A DNA stretch of 64,000 nt from Chitinophaga barathri (GCF_003807585.1 NZ_RMBX01000012.1:217502-281501); one strand, 5' to 3'; positions 24,819 to 34,179 are shown, counted from the first letter of the stretch. Notes: generated by a model not told the origin, from the sequence alone. Program-made: numbers and translations.

Positions 24819-27251
24819 TTATTTGCGGATTTCCGCCTGTAATTGTGATTCGAAGGCTTTTACCAGTTTGTTCATCAGAGCATCCGTATCCTGGTCCGTC
24901 AACGTTTTCTGTTTATCCTGGAAAGTGAAGCTCACGGCGTACGACTTCTTGCCGGCGCCCAGTTTTTCGCTTTCGAAAACGTCGAACAGGTTGATATGTT
25001 GCAGGAGGGATGTTTTTACAGAACGTGCCGCCGTTTCCACCGCCGCAAAGGTCACCGCTTTATCCAGCACCAGTGCCAGGTCCCTGCGCACGGCGGGGAA
25101 GCGGGGGATCTCTTCGTAGAAGGAATCTTTGGTTTGTAGCTGTTGCAGTATCTCTTCCCAGTAAAAATCCGCGAACCAAACGGGTTGTTTGATATCGAAT
25201 TCCTTCAGTTTCTGGGGAGTGACGCCGCCTGCTACTGCTATGGTTTTGCCGTTCAGGGCAATTTCGAATGCCGGTTGCAGGCCGTGAATATGGGAAGCGG
25301 TCATCTGTGCGGCGGGCAGTGCCAGCTGCTGCAGGATGTTGCCGATGAAACTTTTCAGGTAATAAAAATCCACCGGCTGGCTTTTGTGCATCCAGTTCTC
25401 GGGGAGCTTCTGCCCGGTGAGGTAAAGGCTCAGGTGCGCCGTTTCCGGGTACTGGCCAACGGCTTCTTTCTGGTAGGTTTTGCCGAATTCGAAGAACAGC
25501 AGGTCTTCGTTGCGCCGGTTCAGGTTATAGGCAATGCGTTCCAGGCCGGTTTCCAGCATGGAGGGGCGCATCACGTCAAGGTCTGAAGTAAGGCTGTTCA
25601 GCATCGTTACCAGCGAATCCTGGTCCAGGTGTTTGTAATACTGGCTGTTGGTGATGGAGTTGGTGAATATCTCGGAAAAGCCGTTCGAGGCGAGATAATC
25701 CGCTACTTTTTCCTTCACCCGCTCTTTATCGGGCTGGGCCTGGCGGCTGGGCACCATCCGTACGAACTCGGGGATGGGGATATTGTCCAGGCCGTCTATA
25801 CGCATCACTTCTTCCACGATATCCGCCGGGATATTAATGTCCGGCTTGTGCAGCGGCGCGGTTACACGCAGTTCCATGTCATTTTCGGAATGAACGGTGA
25901 AACCGAGGGTGCAGAGGATGTTTTTCACTTTTTCAGGGGCGTAGGTATGGCCGCTGAGTTTATTGATATAGGCGTATGTGATGTCTATATGTTTATGAAC
26001 GGCTGGCGTGGGGTACACGTCCGCGATGTCCGAAGCGGGCGCGCCATGCGCCAGTTCGTTGATCAGGGCCACGGCTCTTTCGAGGGCGAAAGGCGCCAGG
26101 CCGATGTCCAGCCCTTTTTCAAAACGTACCGCTGCGTCTGTGCGCAGGCCATGGCGTACGGAGGTTTTCCGGATGCCGGTGGCGCTGAAATAGGCGCTTT
26201 CCAGGAAGATATTGGTGGTTTCCGCCTTTACGCCAGAATTGAGGCCGCCGAATACGCCCGCGATGCACATCGGGTTGTTCTCGCCGTCGCAGATCATCAG
26301 GTCGCCCGCATCCAGCTTGCGTTCCTTGCCGTCCAGGGAGAGGAATACAGTGCCGGCGGGCAGGTTTTGGATCACTACTTTGCCGCCTTTCACCTGGTCC
26401 GCATCAAATGCGTGCAGAGGCTGGCCGGTTTCATGAAGCACGTAGTTCGTGATATCAACGATATTATTAATGGGCCTTACGCCGATGGCCAGCAGTCGGT
26501 GCAGGATCCAGGCGGGGGAAGGCCCTACTTTTACGCCGGTGATGCTTTGGCCGCAATAACGGGGGCAGGCCTCGTTGTTTTTCACTTCCACGCCGATGTT
26601 CAGCGGCTGTGCGGCCCTGGTGGCTGCGTGGATACCGGGCTTTCGTACCTGGTAAACCGCCGTGTTCTCATGGTTATTCATCCAGGCGCATACGTCCCGG
26701 GCTACGCCCATGTGGCTCATCGCGTCCATGTGGTTCGGGGTGAGGCCTATTTCGTATACCCAGTCCTGTACGGGCTGAAACAGCTCGCGGGCGGTGGTGC
26801 CGGGTTTCAGGGAGGAGTCGAGCACAAGGATGCCGTCGTGGCTGGCGCCGAGGCCTATTTCGTCTTCCGCGCAGATCATGCCGAAACTTTCTTCTCCGCG
26901 GATCTTGGCTTTTTTCATGGTCAGCGGCTCGCCGGTGGAGGGGTAAATGGTCGCGCCGATAGGGGCTACCACTACTTTCTGGCCAGTGGTTACGTTGGGG
27001 GCGCCGCATACGATGGACAGCGGTTCGCCATTACCGATATCTACTTTGGTCAAACGGAGCTTGTCTGCGTTGGGGTGTTGTTCCACGCTCAGTACTTCAC
27101 CGATCACCAATCCTTCCAGGCTGCCTTTCACACTTTCAAACCGCTCGAGGCTTTCCACTTCGAGGCCGATGGCCGTCAAAATCACAGAAAGTTCCTCCGG
27201 GGTTGGTTTCACCGGTAAATAATCACATAGCCAGTTGTACGAAATAGTCAT
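24819..27251 (-). CDS. pheT: Phenylalanine-tRNA ligase beta subunit
   Basis: The 810-residue protein has the full PheT architecture: an N-terminal core (MTISYNWLCDYLP), a tRNA-binding OB fold at about 40-155 (VIGEVLSVEQHPNADKLRLTKVDIG, IVCGAPNV), the B3/B4 editing domain (about 215-385), the B5 domain (about 405-475), the catalytic-like core (ILxDILRRN-type region near 560-690) and a C-terminal ferredoxin-fold anticodon-binding domain with PRFPAVRRDLALVLD. It pairs with PheS, encoded elsewhere, to charge tRNA-Phe. It is the first gene of the minus-strand cluster and diverges from dnaB. Confidence 0.97.
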   Translation of the reverse strand: MTISYNWLCDYLPVKPTPEELSVILTAIGLEVESLERFESVKGSLEGLVIGEVLSVEQHPNADKLRLTKVDIGNGEPLSIVCGAPNVTTGQKVVVAPIGATIYPSTGEPLTMKKAKIRGEESFGMICAEDEIGLGASHDGILVLDSSLKPGTTARELFQPVQDWVYEIGLTPNHMDAMSHMGVARDVCAWMNNHENTAVYQVRKPGIHAATRAAQPLNIGVEVKNNEACPRYCGQSITGVKVGPSPAWILHRLLAIGVRPINNIVDITNYVLHETGQPLHAFDADQVKGGKVVIQNLPAGTVFLSLDGKERKLDAGDLMICDGENNPMCIAGVFGGLNSGVKAETTNIFLESAYFSATGIRKTSVRHGLRTDAAVRFEKGLDIGLAPFALERAVALINELAHGAPASDIADVYPTPAVHKHIDITYAYINKLSGHTYAPEKVKNILCTLGFTVHSENDMELRVTAPLHKPDINIPADIVEEVMRIDGLDNIPIPEFVRMVPSRQAQPDKERVKEKVADYLASNGFSEIFTNSITNSQYYKHLDQDSLVTMLNSLTSDLDVMRPSMLETGLERIAYNLNRRNEDLLFFEFGKTYQKEAVGQYPETAHLSLYLTGQKLPENWMHKSQPVDFYYLKSFIGNILQQLALPAAQMTASHIHGLQPAFEIALNGKTIAVAGGVTPQKLKEFDIKQPVWFADFYWEEILQQLQTKDSFYEEIPRFPAVRRDLALVLDKAVTFAAVETAARSVKTSLLQHINLFDVFESEKLGAGKKSYAVSFTFQDKQKTLTDQDTDALMNKLVKAFESQLQAEIRK

Positions 27252-27413
27252 TGTATGCTCCTTGTATTATCCTGCCCGATACGCTTTGTATCGATTTAAT
27301 TTTGTGAAAATCAATTATTTAAATCATTTTTGCACGCTTCGTGCAGCCGTGATTGTGCCGCGTAAAGTTAACAACTTCTGCTGTACGGAAAGGGGGAATT
27401 TTCCCAAACAAAA

Positions 27414-27544
27414 TGTGGAAAATCTTTTTGCACAAAAAATGTGAATAATCGGACCTTTGCTATGGATTTTCTGTCATTTTGGTGGATAACCCGGATGGAA
27501 ACGGTGGATAACCCGGTACGGTATGTGACTTAACCGGTGGATTG
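27414..27544 (-). other. Cluster of DnaA-box-like 9-mers between pheT and dnaB; candidate origin
   Basis: Five same-orientation 9-mers resemble the DnaA box TTATnCACA, read here as the complement TGTGGATAA: TGTGGAAAA (27414), TGTGAATAA (27440), GGTGGATAA (27481 and 27503) and GGTGGATTG (27536). The second fits TTATnCACA exactly. Two dyads lie to the left (CGATAC/GTATCG at 27277-27293 and TGCACG/CGTGCA at 27331-27345). AT-rich sequence lies to the right (27610-27737). The whole gene-free stretch is 27252-27737. An origin, or DnaA control of dnaB, is an inference. Confidence 0.4.
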
Positions 27545-27737
27545 CCGACGGATAAATATAGTTCTGAAGGAAGCAGGTTTTATCGGAAAAATGCCGTTAC
27601 CTTAGTTTCCCTGGCTGAAAAAAATTTACAATTTGTTAAAGATAGTTGAAGGATCAAGGTGCCCAAAATGTTGTAAATGTATGAGCAAAAGCCATCCAGT
27701 AACCATTTTTTTAACCTTATTAACGCCTAGAATATAA

Positions 27738-29321
27738 ATGGATCTCAATCTTAAGAAAGACCGTAACACCCGCCGCAAACCCGGCGTAGACATTTCCACC
27801 ATGGTGTACGGTAAAATCCCCCCTCAGGCGAAAGAATTGGAAGAAGCTGTATTGGGTGCCCTTATGCTTGAAAAAGGGGCGTTTGACGTTGTGATCGAGA
27901 TCCTTAAAGCCGAGTGTTTTTATGTGGACGCCCACCAGAAGATATTTGGATCCATGCAGCGCCTCGCCGCAAAATCGATGCCGGTGGATATCCTCACCGT
28001 CGTGGAAGAGCTGAAAAGCTCCGGCGACCTGGAAGTGGTAGGCGGCCCTTTTGCCGTTACCCGCCTGACCAACCTGGTCGTTTCCTCCGCCAATATTGAG
28101 GCCCACGCCCGTATCGTATTGCAGAAATTCATCCAGCGTGAGCTGATCCGCATCTCCGGGGAGATCATCAGCGAAGCCTATGAAGATACCGCCGATGTGT
28201 TCGACCTCCTGGATGCCGCGGAATCCAAACTGTTTGAAGTAACCAATAATCACCTCCGTAAAAACTACGATTCCATAGACCGCGTACTGGTGAACACCAT
28301 TAAGCGTATCGAAGACCTTCGTAACAAAGGCGACGATATCACCGGTGTGCCCTCCGGCTTCCCCTCACTGGATAAGATCACCTACGGCTGGCAGCCTTCC
28401 GACCTTATCATCCTGGCGGCCCGTCCCGCGGTAGGTAAGACGGCCTTCGCGCTGAACCTGGCCAGGAACGCAGCCCTTCACCCGAAATTCCCGAAAGGCG
28501 CGGCGGTATTCAGCCTTGAAATGTCCAGCGGGCAGATCGTACAACGTATCCTTTCCGCGGAATCGGAAATTCACCTTGAAAAGATCACCAGGGGTAAACT
28601 GGAAGAACATGAAATGCGCAAGCTGATGACCCACGGTATCGAACGCCTGGCCAAAGCCCCCATTTTCATCGACGATACCCCCGGTCTCAATATCTTCGAG
28701 CTGCGCGCCAAAGCCCGCAGGCTGGTACACAACCACGGCGTGGGCATCATCATCATCGACTACCTGCAGTTGATGAGCGGCTCCGCAGACGGCAGGAACA
28801 CCAACCGCGAGCAGGAGATCAGCAAGATATCCCGCGACCTGAAGGGCCTTGCAAAAGAATTGCATGTGCCGGTACTGGCGCTTTCCCAGCTTAGCCGCGA
28901 CGTGGAAAAACGTAAGGACGGCAACAAGATGCCCCAGCTGAGTGACCTTCGCGAATCCGGTGCGATCGAGCAGGATGCGGACATGGTAATGTTCATCTAC
29001 CGCCCTGAATACTATGACATCACCACGAACGAACATGGCGAATCCAATAAAGGGGAAACGCACGTACGTATCGCGAAACACCGTAACGGTCAGCTTGACA
29101 CTGTAAAGCTCCGCGCGGTGCTGCAATTCCAGCGTTTTGAGGACGATGGTTTTGTGGATGGCCCCCCCGCGCCCGCGGGTGGCGGCGGAAACTCCTTCGC
29201 CGGCATGAAAGGCCACCAGGGCAGCGGCAGTTACGACGAAGCCAAGATCTTCATCCAGAAAGGATCGAAGATGAACGATATGGATTTTGAAGACGATGCA
29301 TTCGGAGATGCTCCTTTCTAA
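27738..29321 (+). CDS. dnaB: Replicative DNA helicase DnaB
   Basis: The 527-residue protein is a full DnaB: an N-terminal primase-interaction domain (about 15-120, GKIPPQAKELEEAVLGALMLE), a linker, and a RecA-like helicase domain with the Walker A AARPAVGKTAFALN, Walker B GIIIIDYLQLM and the SQLSRDVEKR motif. No intein is present. The C-terminal 60 residues are Gly- and Asp-rich. DnaB unwinds the fork ahead of the polymerase. It follows the DnaA-box-like cluster and ends in its own terminator. Confidence 0.97.
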   Translation: MDLNLKKDRNTRRKPGVDISTMVYGKIPPQAKELEEAVLGALMLEKGAFDVVIEILKAECFYVDAHQKIFGSMQRLAAKSMPVDILTVVEELKSSGDLEVVGGPFAVTRLTNLVVSSANIEAHARIVLQKFIQRELIRISGEIISEAYEDTADVFDLLDAAESKLFEVTNNHLRKNYDSIDRVLVNTIKRIEDLRNKGDDITGVPSGFPSLDKITYGWQPSDLIILAARPAVGKTAFALNLARNAALHPKFPKGAAVFSLEMSSGQIVQRILSAESEIHLEKITRGKLEEHEMRKLMTHGIERLAKAPIFIDDTPGLNIFELRAKARRLVHNHGVGIIIIDYLQLMSGSADGRNTNREQEISKISRDLKGLAKELHVPVLALSQLSRDVEKRKDGNKMPQLSDLRESGAIEQDADMVMFIYRPEYYDITTNEHGESNKGETHVRIAKHRNGQLDTVKLRAVLQFQRFEDDGFVDGPPAPAGGGGNSFAGMKGHQGSGSYDEAKIFIQKGSKMNDMDFEDDAFGDAPF

Positions 29322-29345
29322 CAGGAACATCTTTTAAGAGATACT

Positions 29346-29384
29346 AAAAAGCCGGTGCGTTCTGAAAAGAAACCGGCTTTTTTA
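29346..29384 (+). terminator. Intrinsic terminator of dnaB
   Basis: AAAGCCGGT pairs with ACCGGCTTT and is followed by further T, 25 nt after the dnaB stop and just before the MATE transporter start. Confidence 0.85.
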
Positions 29385-29398
29385 ATGGATCATACACC

Positions 29399-30760
29399 AT
29401 GAAACGGATATACACCAAATACAAAACACACTACACTCATAACTTCCATCTTGCATACCCCGTAGTGATCTCGCAGCTGGGCCATACGCTGGTAGGCCTC
29501 AGCGACAGCATCATCATCGGCCATACCGGCAAAGTGCCGCTGGCCGCCGTATCACTCGGCGTAAGCCTGTTTTCCATTTTTATGGTGACGGGCATCGGTA
29601 TGTCCTATGGCCTCACGCCATTGATCGCGCAGGAGAACGGGCGGGGCAACCGCAGCAGCTGCGGGCATTTGCTGGCGCATAGTTTTATCATCAACATGAT
29701 CACCGGGCTGGTGCTCACCGGCGGCATACTGCTGGTGGGGCATAACCTGGAGCGCATGAAACAGCCGCCGGACGTAGCGGCGCAGGCAAAGATCTTCCTG
29801 CAATACCTCGCCGCGTCTTACATCCCGCTGATGGTATTCCTGACATTCAAACAATTTGCGGAAGGGCTGGGCTTTACAAAGCAGGCGATGAACATCAGCA
29901 TTATCGGAAACCTGCTGAATATCCTGCTGGGCATCACCCTGGTGTACGGCCTTCTTGGGATGCCGCGTATGGGCATTGCGGGCGTGGGTATTGCCACGTT
30001 TACGGACCGTCTGTTGATGGGCGTCACCATGGCCTGGTATGTGCTGAAAAGCCCGCGATTTAAAGAATATTTAGCTACGTTCCATTTCCGGGAGATCAGT
30101 GCCGCTTCGCTGAAAAAGATCACCGGCCTGGGCATGCCTGTGGCCCTGCAATATATTTTTGAAGTGAGCGCATTCAGTGGCGCGGTGATCATGGCGGGCT
30201 GGATAGGCTCCGCGCAGCAGGCTGCACACCAGATCGCGATCAGCCTTGCATCCATGACGTATATGATGGCCAGCGGCATATCTGCCGCGGCGGGCATACG
30301 CAGCGGGAACAATCTCGGCGCCGGTAATTTCCGGGACCTTCGGCATTCCGCCATTGCAAGTTATCATATGGTGCTGGTGCTCATGGGCATCGCGGCTTTG
30401 GTGTTTGTATTGGGCAACCGGCTGTTGCCCGCCATGTACATCCAGGACCCCGCGGTGATCCACATCGCTTCGGGCCTGCTGCTCATCGCGGCTTTTTTCC
30501 AGCTGTTCGACGGTACGCAGGTGGTGGGCCTCGGCGTGCTGCGCGGCCTCGGCGACGTGAAGGTGCCTACGGTGATCACCATGCTGGCATACTGGGTGCT
30601 GGGCCTGCCGGTAGGGTACCTGCTGGGGTTCACGTTTGGTTTTGGTGTGTATGGTATCTGGTGGGGGCTTTCGCTGGGATTGCTGATCGCTTCGGTATTA
30701 CTGTTTTTCCGTTTTCAATCCATTACACGCGGCCTGGAACAGACCGTCGGAAAAGTATAA
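29399..30760 (+). CDS. MATE-family efflux transporter
   Basis: The 453-residue protein has about 12 transmembrane helices in two similar halves, as in MATE antiporters, with the N-terminal signature HLAYPVVISQLGHTLVGLSDSIIIGHTG and the second-half PVALQYIFEVSAFSGAVIMAGWIG. It exports cationic drugs or metabolites in exchange for Na+ or H+. The substrate is unknown. It is followed after 9 nt by rsmE, so the two form an operon, a pairing without an obvious functional link. Confidence 0.93.
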   Translation: MKRIYTKYKTHYTHNFHLAYPVVISQLGHTLVGLSDSIIIGHTGKVPLAAVSLGVSLFSIFMVTGIGMSYGLTPLIAQENGRGNRSSCGHLLAHSFIINMITGLVLTGGILLVGHNLERMKQPPDVAAQAKIFLQYLAASYIPLMVFLTFKQFAEGLGFTKQAMNISIIGNLLNILLGITLVYGLLGMPRMGIAGVGIATFTDRLLMGVTMAWYVLKSPRFKEYLATFHFREISAASLKKITGLGMPVALQYIFEVSAFSGAVIMAGWIGSAQQAAHQIAISLASMTYMMASGISAAAGIRSGNNLGAGNFRDLRHSAIASYHMVLVLMGIAALVFVLGNRLLPAMYIQDPAVIHIASGLLLIAAFFQLFDGTQVVGLGVLRGLGDVKVPTVITMLAYWVLGLPVGYLLGFTFGFGVYGIWWGLSLGLLIASVLLFFRFQSITRGLEQTVGKV

Positions 30761-30769
30761 TTTTACAGG

Positions 30770-31480
30770 ATGGAGTTACCCGTATTTTACGCAAAGGAAC
30801 TGATACCAGGGGCAGCGTCCTACACGATGGACGAGCCCACTTCCAAATATTGCATCCAGGTGCTGCGGCGGCAGAAAGGAGATAAGGTGCTGCTGGCGGA
30901 CGGCAAGGGCAACCGTTACGAAGCGGAGATCGCGGACGATCACCGGAAGAAATGTGTAACGGCCATCAGGCAGGTGGAGCAGATGCCTGAACCTGAGCCG
31001 CGTATTCGTATAGCCATCGCCTTTACCAAAAATGCGGCGCGTATGGAATGGTTCCTTGAAAAGGCGGTGGAGATCGGCGTGCAGGGGATTATCCCGCTGG
31101 TGACGCTGCGTACTGAAAAAGAAAAACTGAAGGCGGAAAGACTGGAAAACATCCTCGTTTCCGCCATGTTGCAATCCCGCCAATGGTTCCTCCCTGACCT
31201 GGCGGAGCCCACGCCGCTTGAATCGCTCATGAGTGCTACGGAACAGCGTTTTATCGCCCATTGCCTGCCCGGTGATAAACAACACCTGTTTGCCGCGATG
31301 CAACCCAATAAAGATTCGCTGCTATTGATCGGGCCGGAAGGTGACTTTGCCCCGCAGGAAGTGGAGCTGGCGCTGCAATATGGTTTTGTGCCGGTGAGCC
31401 TGGGCAATACCCGCCTGCGCACAGAAACGGCTGGGATGGTGGGTTGTGCCCTGATGGCCGGTGTAAATGCTTCAAATTAG
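30770..31480 (+). CDS. rsmE: 16S rRNA (uracil(1498)-N(3))-methyltransferase
   Basis: The 236-residue protein is RsmE, a SPOUT-class methyltransferase. The N-terminal PUA-like domain (HYCIQVLRRQKGDKVLLADGKG region) is followed by the trefoil-knot domain with IAIAFTKNAARMEWFLEKAVEIGVQGIIPL, LIGPEGDFAPQEVELA and the C-terminal LGNTRLRTETA. It uses S-adenosylmethionine to methylate U1498 of 16S rRNA. It ends the operon with the MATE gene. Confidence 0.95.
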   Translation: MELPVFYAKELIPGAASYTMDEPTSKYCIQVLRRQKGDKVLLADGKGNRYEAEIADDHRKKCVTAIRQVEQMPEPEPRIRIAIAFTKNAARMEWFLEKAVEIGVQGIIPLVTLRTEKEKLKAERLENILVSAMLQSRQWFLPDLAEPTPLESLMSATEQRFIAHCLPGDKQHLFAAMQPNKDSLLLIGPEGDFAPQEVELALQYGFVPVSLGNTRLRTETAGMVGCALMAGVNASN

Positions 31481-31494
31481 ATCGTTCTCATCAT

Positions 31495-31525
31495 AAAAAA
31501 AGGGCCGCGTTACCGCAGCCCTTTT
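31495..31525 (+). terminator. Intrinsic terminator of the MATE-rsmE operon
   Basis: AAAAGGGC pairs with GCCCTTTT, and an inner CGCG/CCGC-like stem extends it. It begins 14 nt after the rsmE stop. Confidence 0.75.
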
Positions 31526-31575
31526 CGTTATAAAGTATTTATATAGAATATTTTAGGGGTATGGCTCGTACTATA

Positions 31576-31641
31576 TTAACTCCTGATCAACTCCGCCTCA
31601 TCTCCACCTCAACTCCGCTTCTCCTTCGGCTACCATTGTAT
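31576..31641. repeat. 11-bp-period intergenic array B
   Basis: Consecutive 11-bp units are clear in TTAACTCCTGA, TCAACTCCGCC, TCATCTCCACC, TCAACTCCGCT, TCTCCTTCGGC and TACCATTGTAT. Weaker units continue in phase to about 31696. The array lies between the convergent rsmE and terC genes. Unit sequence differs from arrays A and C; only the period is shared. Confidence 0.7.
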
Positions 31642-31708
31642 TTCCCTATAACTGCCCAATAATGACCTTGCTGTTAATATACTACTACCTATAAATATAA
31701 GTCGTTCA

Positions 31709-32485
31709 TTATGAATCCTTTTCTTTCGGGTCCACAGGGCCTCTCAGTTGCACCGGATCGGATTTTTTCCGCATTTTCATATTCAGCAGTTCTACCGCAA
31801 AAGAGAAGGCCATCGCGAAATACACATAGTTCTTCAGGTGAAGGCTGTGCGCCGCTTCCGCATTCCACCCTTCAATGATCAGGATGCCGCCCACCATGAT
31901 CAGGAAAGAAAGCGCCAGCATTTTGAGCGTGGGATGTTTGTGTATGAAATTACTGATGCGCGGGGCGAAGGTGAACATGATGAACATGGCGATGATCACC
32001 GCCACGATCATGATCTCCACGTGTTTGGCGAGCCCTACGGCCGTGATGATACTGTCAAATGAAAATACCATGTCGATGATGATGATCTGCCCCACGACAT
32101 TCAGCAGCGTGGCGCCGCCTTTGCCGCCGAGTTTGGGCGCTTCTTCATCATCGCCTTCGAGTTTATGATGTATTTCGAGGGTGGTCTTTATGAGCAGGAA
32201 CAAACCGCCGGCCAGCATGATAAGGTCGCGGAGCGAAATGCCTTTGTCAAAGATGTAGAACAGCGGGTGTACGGCTGCCACAATACGGCCGATGAGCAGC
32301 AGCAGGATAATACGTACCGCAATACCGGTGAACATCCAGATACGCCGTGCCTGGAGCCTTTTAGCCTCGGGCAGGCGGTTCATAACGATAGATACAAAAA
32401 TAACGTTGTCGATGCCCAGCACCACTTCCATGACGGTGAGGGTCAGTAAACTGATAAGAGAATCTAAGGTCAGTAATTCTTCCAT
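31709..32485 (-). CDS. TerC-family integral membrane protein
   Basis: The 258-residue protein has about seven transmembrane helices and the TerC signatures VMEVVLGIDNVIFVSIV (first helix, with the conserved Asp) and IIIDMVFSFDSIITAVGLA. TerC-family proteins are linked to tellurite resistance and, more recently, to manganese export and metal loading of secreted proteins. The charged C-terminus (MRKKSDPVQLRGPVDPKEKD) is cytoplasmic. It starts 3 nt after the pyrD stop and so is the second gene of that operon. Confidence 0.93.
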   Translation of the reverse strand: MEELLTLDSLISLLTLTVMEVVLGIDNVIFVSIVMNRLPEAKRLQARRIWMFTGIAVRIILLLLIGRIVAAVHPLFYIFDKGISLRDLIMLAGGLFLLIKTTLEIHHKLEGDDEEAPKLGGKGGATLLNVVGQIIIIDMVFSFDSIITAVGLAKHVEIMIVAVIIAMFIMFTFAPRISNFIHKHPTLKMLALSFLIMVGGILIIEGWNAEAAHSLHLKNYVYFAMAFSFAVELLNMKMRKKSDPVQLRGPVDPKEKDS

Positions 32486-32488
32486 GAT

Positions 32489-33520
32489 TTATGATTGTGA
32501 TGATAATCCCTGGCAGATCTTTTTAACAATGGCCGGCCCTTCGTAGATGAAGCCGGTGTATACCTGCACGAGAGAAGCGCCGGCATCCAGTTTTTCCTGT
32601 GCGTCGGCCGCGGTAAAGATGCCGCCTACGGCTATGATGGGGATCTTGCCGCCGGAGCCTTTATGTATGTAACGGATCACCTCGGTGGCGCGTTCTTTTA
32701 CGGGGAGCCCGCTCAGCCCGCCCATGCCGATCTTTTCCAGCTCCGTGGCCGGAGTGGCAAGGCCTTCGCGGCTGATGGTGGTATTGGTAGCTACAATGCC
32801 CGCCAGTCCTGTTTCCTGGATGATCTCGATGATATCGTCCAGTTGTTCATTGGTAAGGTCCGGGGCTATTTTCAGCAGGATGGGTTTGGGTTTGTTCTTT
32901 TGTGAATTCAGGGTCTGCAGGTGATGCAGCAACTGTTTCAGCGGTTCTTTTTCCTGTAATGCGCGGAGGCCGGGGGTATTGGGGGAACTAACATTCACCA
33001 CGAAATAATCCACCCCGTCGAACAATGCATGGAAACATTTTTCGTAATCGCTGACGGCTTCTTCGTTCGGGGTCAGTTTGTTTTTCCCGATATTGCCGCC
33101 CACAATGATATTGGAGCGTCTTTTCTGTAATCTTTTGGCTGCGGCCCTCACGCCTTCGTTGTTGAAGCCCATGCGGTTGATCAGGGCCTGGTCTTGCGGC
33201 AGGCGGAACAATCTTGGTTGATCGTTGCCCGGCTGCGGCAGGGGGGTGACGGTGCCTATTTCCACGAATCCGAAGCCGAGATGGGCCAGTTCGTCGATAT
33301 AACGGGCGTCTTTGTCGAAACCCGCGGCCAGGCCTACGGGATTGGAAAAGGTAAGGCCCCAGAGTTTTTTTTCCAGGCCGTTGTTTTTAGGCTGGCAGAA
33401 AGCATCCAGCACATTTTTGCCGAATGGAAGGGCGTTCACCACTTTTAATCCCCGCATCACCGTATGGTGAATGCTTTCAGGGGGAAAGCCGAAGAGTATT
33501 TTCTTTATAAAACCGTACAT
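32489..33520 (-). CDS. pyrD: Quinone-dependent dihydroorotate dehydrogenase (class 2)
   Basis: The 343-residue protein is a class 2 PyrD. It has the amphipathic N-terminal membrane-association region (MYGFIKKILFGFPPESIHHTVM), GLAAGFDKDARYIDELAHLGFGFVEIGTVTP, NRMGFNNEG and the NVSSPNTPGLR active-site segment with its catalytic serine, followed by the FMN-phosphate site AVGGIFTAADAQEKL. It oxidises dihydroorotate to orotate with electrons passing to menaquinone. The start at 33520 lies only 7 nt after a -7 element (TATCTTTG). Dihydroorotase is encoded 24 kb away at 57449. Confidence 0.96.
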   Translation of the reverse strand: MYGFIKKILFGFPPESIHHTVMRGLKVVNALPFGKNVLDAFCQPKNNGLEKKLWGLTFSNPVGLAAGFDKDARYIDELAHLGFGFVEIGTVTPLPQPGNDQPRLFRLPQDQALINRMGFNNEGVRAAAKRLQKRRSNIIVGGNIGKNKLTPNEEAVSDYEKCFHALFDGVDYFVVNVSSPNTPGLRALQEKEPLKQLLHHLQTLNSQKNKPKPILLKIAPDLTNEQLDDIIEIIQETGLAGIVATNTTISREGLATPATELEKIGMGGLSGLPVKERATEVIRYIHKGSGGKIPIIAVGGIFTAADAQEKLDAGASLVQVYTGFIYEGPAIVKKICQGLSSQS

Positions 33521-33527
33521 GTACGCG

Positions 33528-33535
33528 CAAAGATA
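33528..33535 (-). promoter_or_regulatory. -7 promoter element for pyrD-terC
   Basis: TATCTTTG on the minus strand ends 7 nt before the pyrD ATG, predicting an almost leaderless mRNA. Confidence 0.6.
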
Positions 33536-33560
33536 TAAAATTGCCATTCACCAATCCCTA

Positions 33561-33592
33561 TTTGGTTAATCAGCTGTAGCCGCCTAATTTTG
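33561..33592 (+). promoter_or_regulatory. Promoter of the ECF sigma/FecR/TonB-receptor operon
   Basis: TTTG (33561-33564), 20 nt, then TAATTTTG (33585-33592) is a complete Bacteroidota housekeeping-type promoter. The ECF sigma gene starts 13 nt later. Confidence 0.65.
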
Positions 33593-33605
33593 CCCCGGTT
33601 ATAAT

Positions 33606-34115
33606 ATGTTGGATCTCCATGCATTTGAACGGCTCTTCAGGGAGCATCATGCGCATTGCCTTGCTTTTGCCATTCATTATACGGGCGACCCGTACGAGGC
33701 CGAAGAAGTAGTGCAGCTCGTTTTTTCCCAGCTCTGGGAGAAACGGGAGACTATTATGATCAACGGGTCCGAAAGGTCCTATCTTTTTACCGCCATCCGG
33801 AACACGGCTATCAGCCAGTGGCGCAAACAGAACGTACGTTCTGAAAAAGAGCAGTCCTTTGGCCGGATGCAGGACGATACCGTGCATATGTCCATGCAGG
33901 CGCGGGAACTGGAGCAAAAGCTGCATACGGCCCTGGAGAAGCTGCCGGAACGCTGCCGCGAGGTGTTTATCCTCAGCCGGAAGGAACAATTAAAATATGC
34001 GGAGATCGCCACGGTGATGAATATTTCCGTTAAAACCGTTGAAAATCAAATGGGTAAGGCGCTTAAGATCCTCCACCAGGAGCTGAGAGAGTACCTGAAC
34101 CTGTTTATTTTATAA
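33606..34115 (+). CDS. ECF RNA polymerase sigma-70 factor
   Basis: The 169-residue protein has a sigma region 2 (FERLFREHHAHCLAFAIHYTGDPYEAEEVVQLVFSQLWEKRE) and a region 4 (ALEKLPERCREVFILSRKEQLKYAEIATVMNISVKTVENQMGKAL), the pattern of Bacteroidota-expanded ECF sigma factors. The FecR gene 64 nt downstream encodes its likely anti-sigma factor and the TonB receptor after that its sensor. Together they form a cell-surface signalling system that turns on receptor synthesis when the substrate is present. Confidence 0.95.
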   Translation: MLDLHAFERLFREHHAHCLAFAIHYTGDPYEAEEVVQLVFSQLWEKRETIMINGSERSYLFTAIRNTAISQWRKQNVRSEKEQSFGRMQDDTVHMSMQARELEQKLHTALEKLPERCREVFILSRKEQLKYAEIATVMNISVKTVENQMGKALKILHQELREYLNLFIL

Positions 34116-34179
34116 AAAAATAGGGGGAAAACGCCACCACAGGCGTCTTTTACCCGAACCGATAACTTTACAACTGTTC

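Noticed and set aside
25629..27218. 529-codon ORF opposite pheT
   Set aside because: Antisense shadow of an unmistakable PheT; its protein has no family features.
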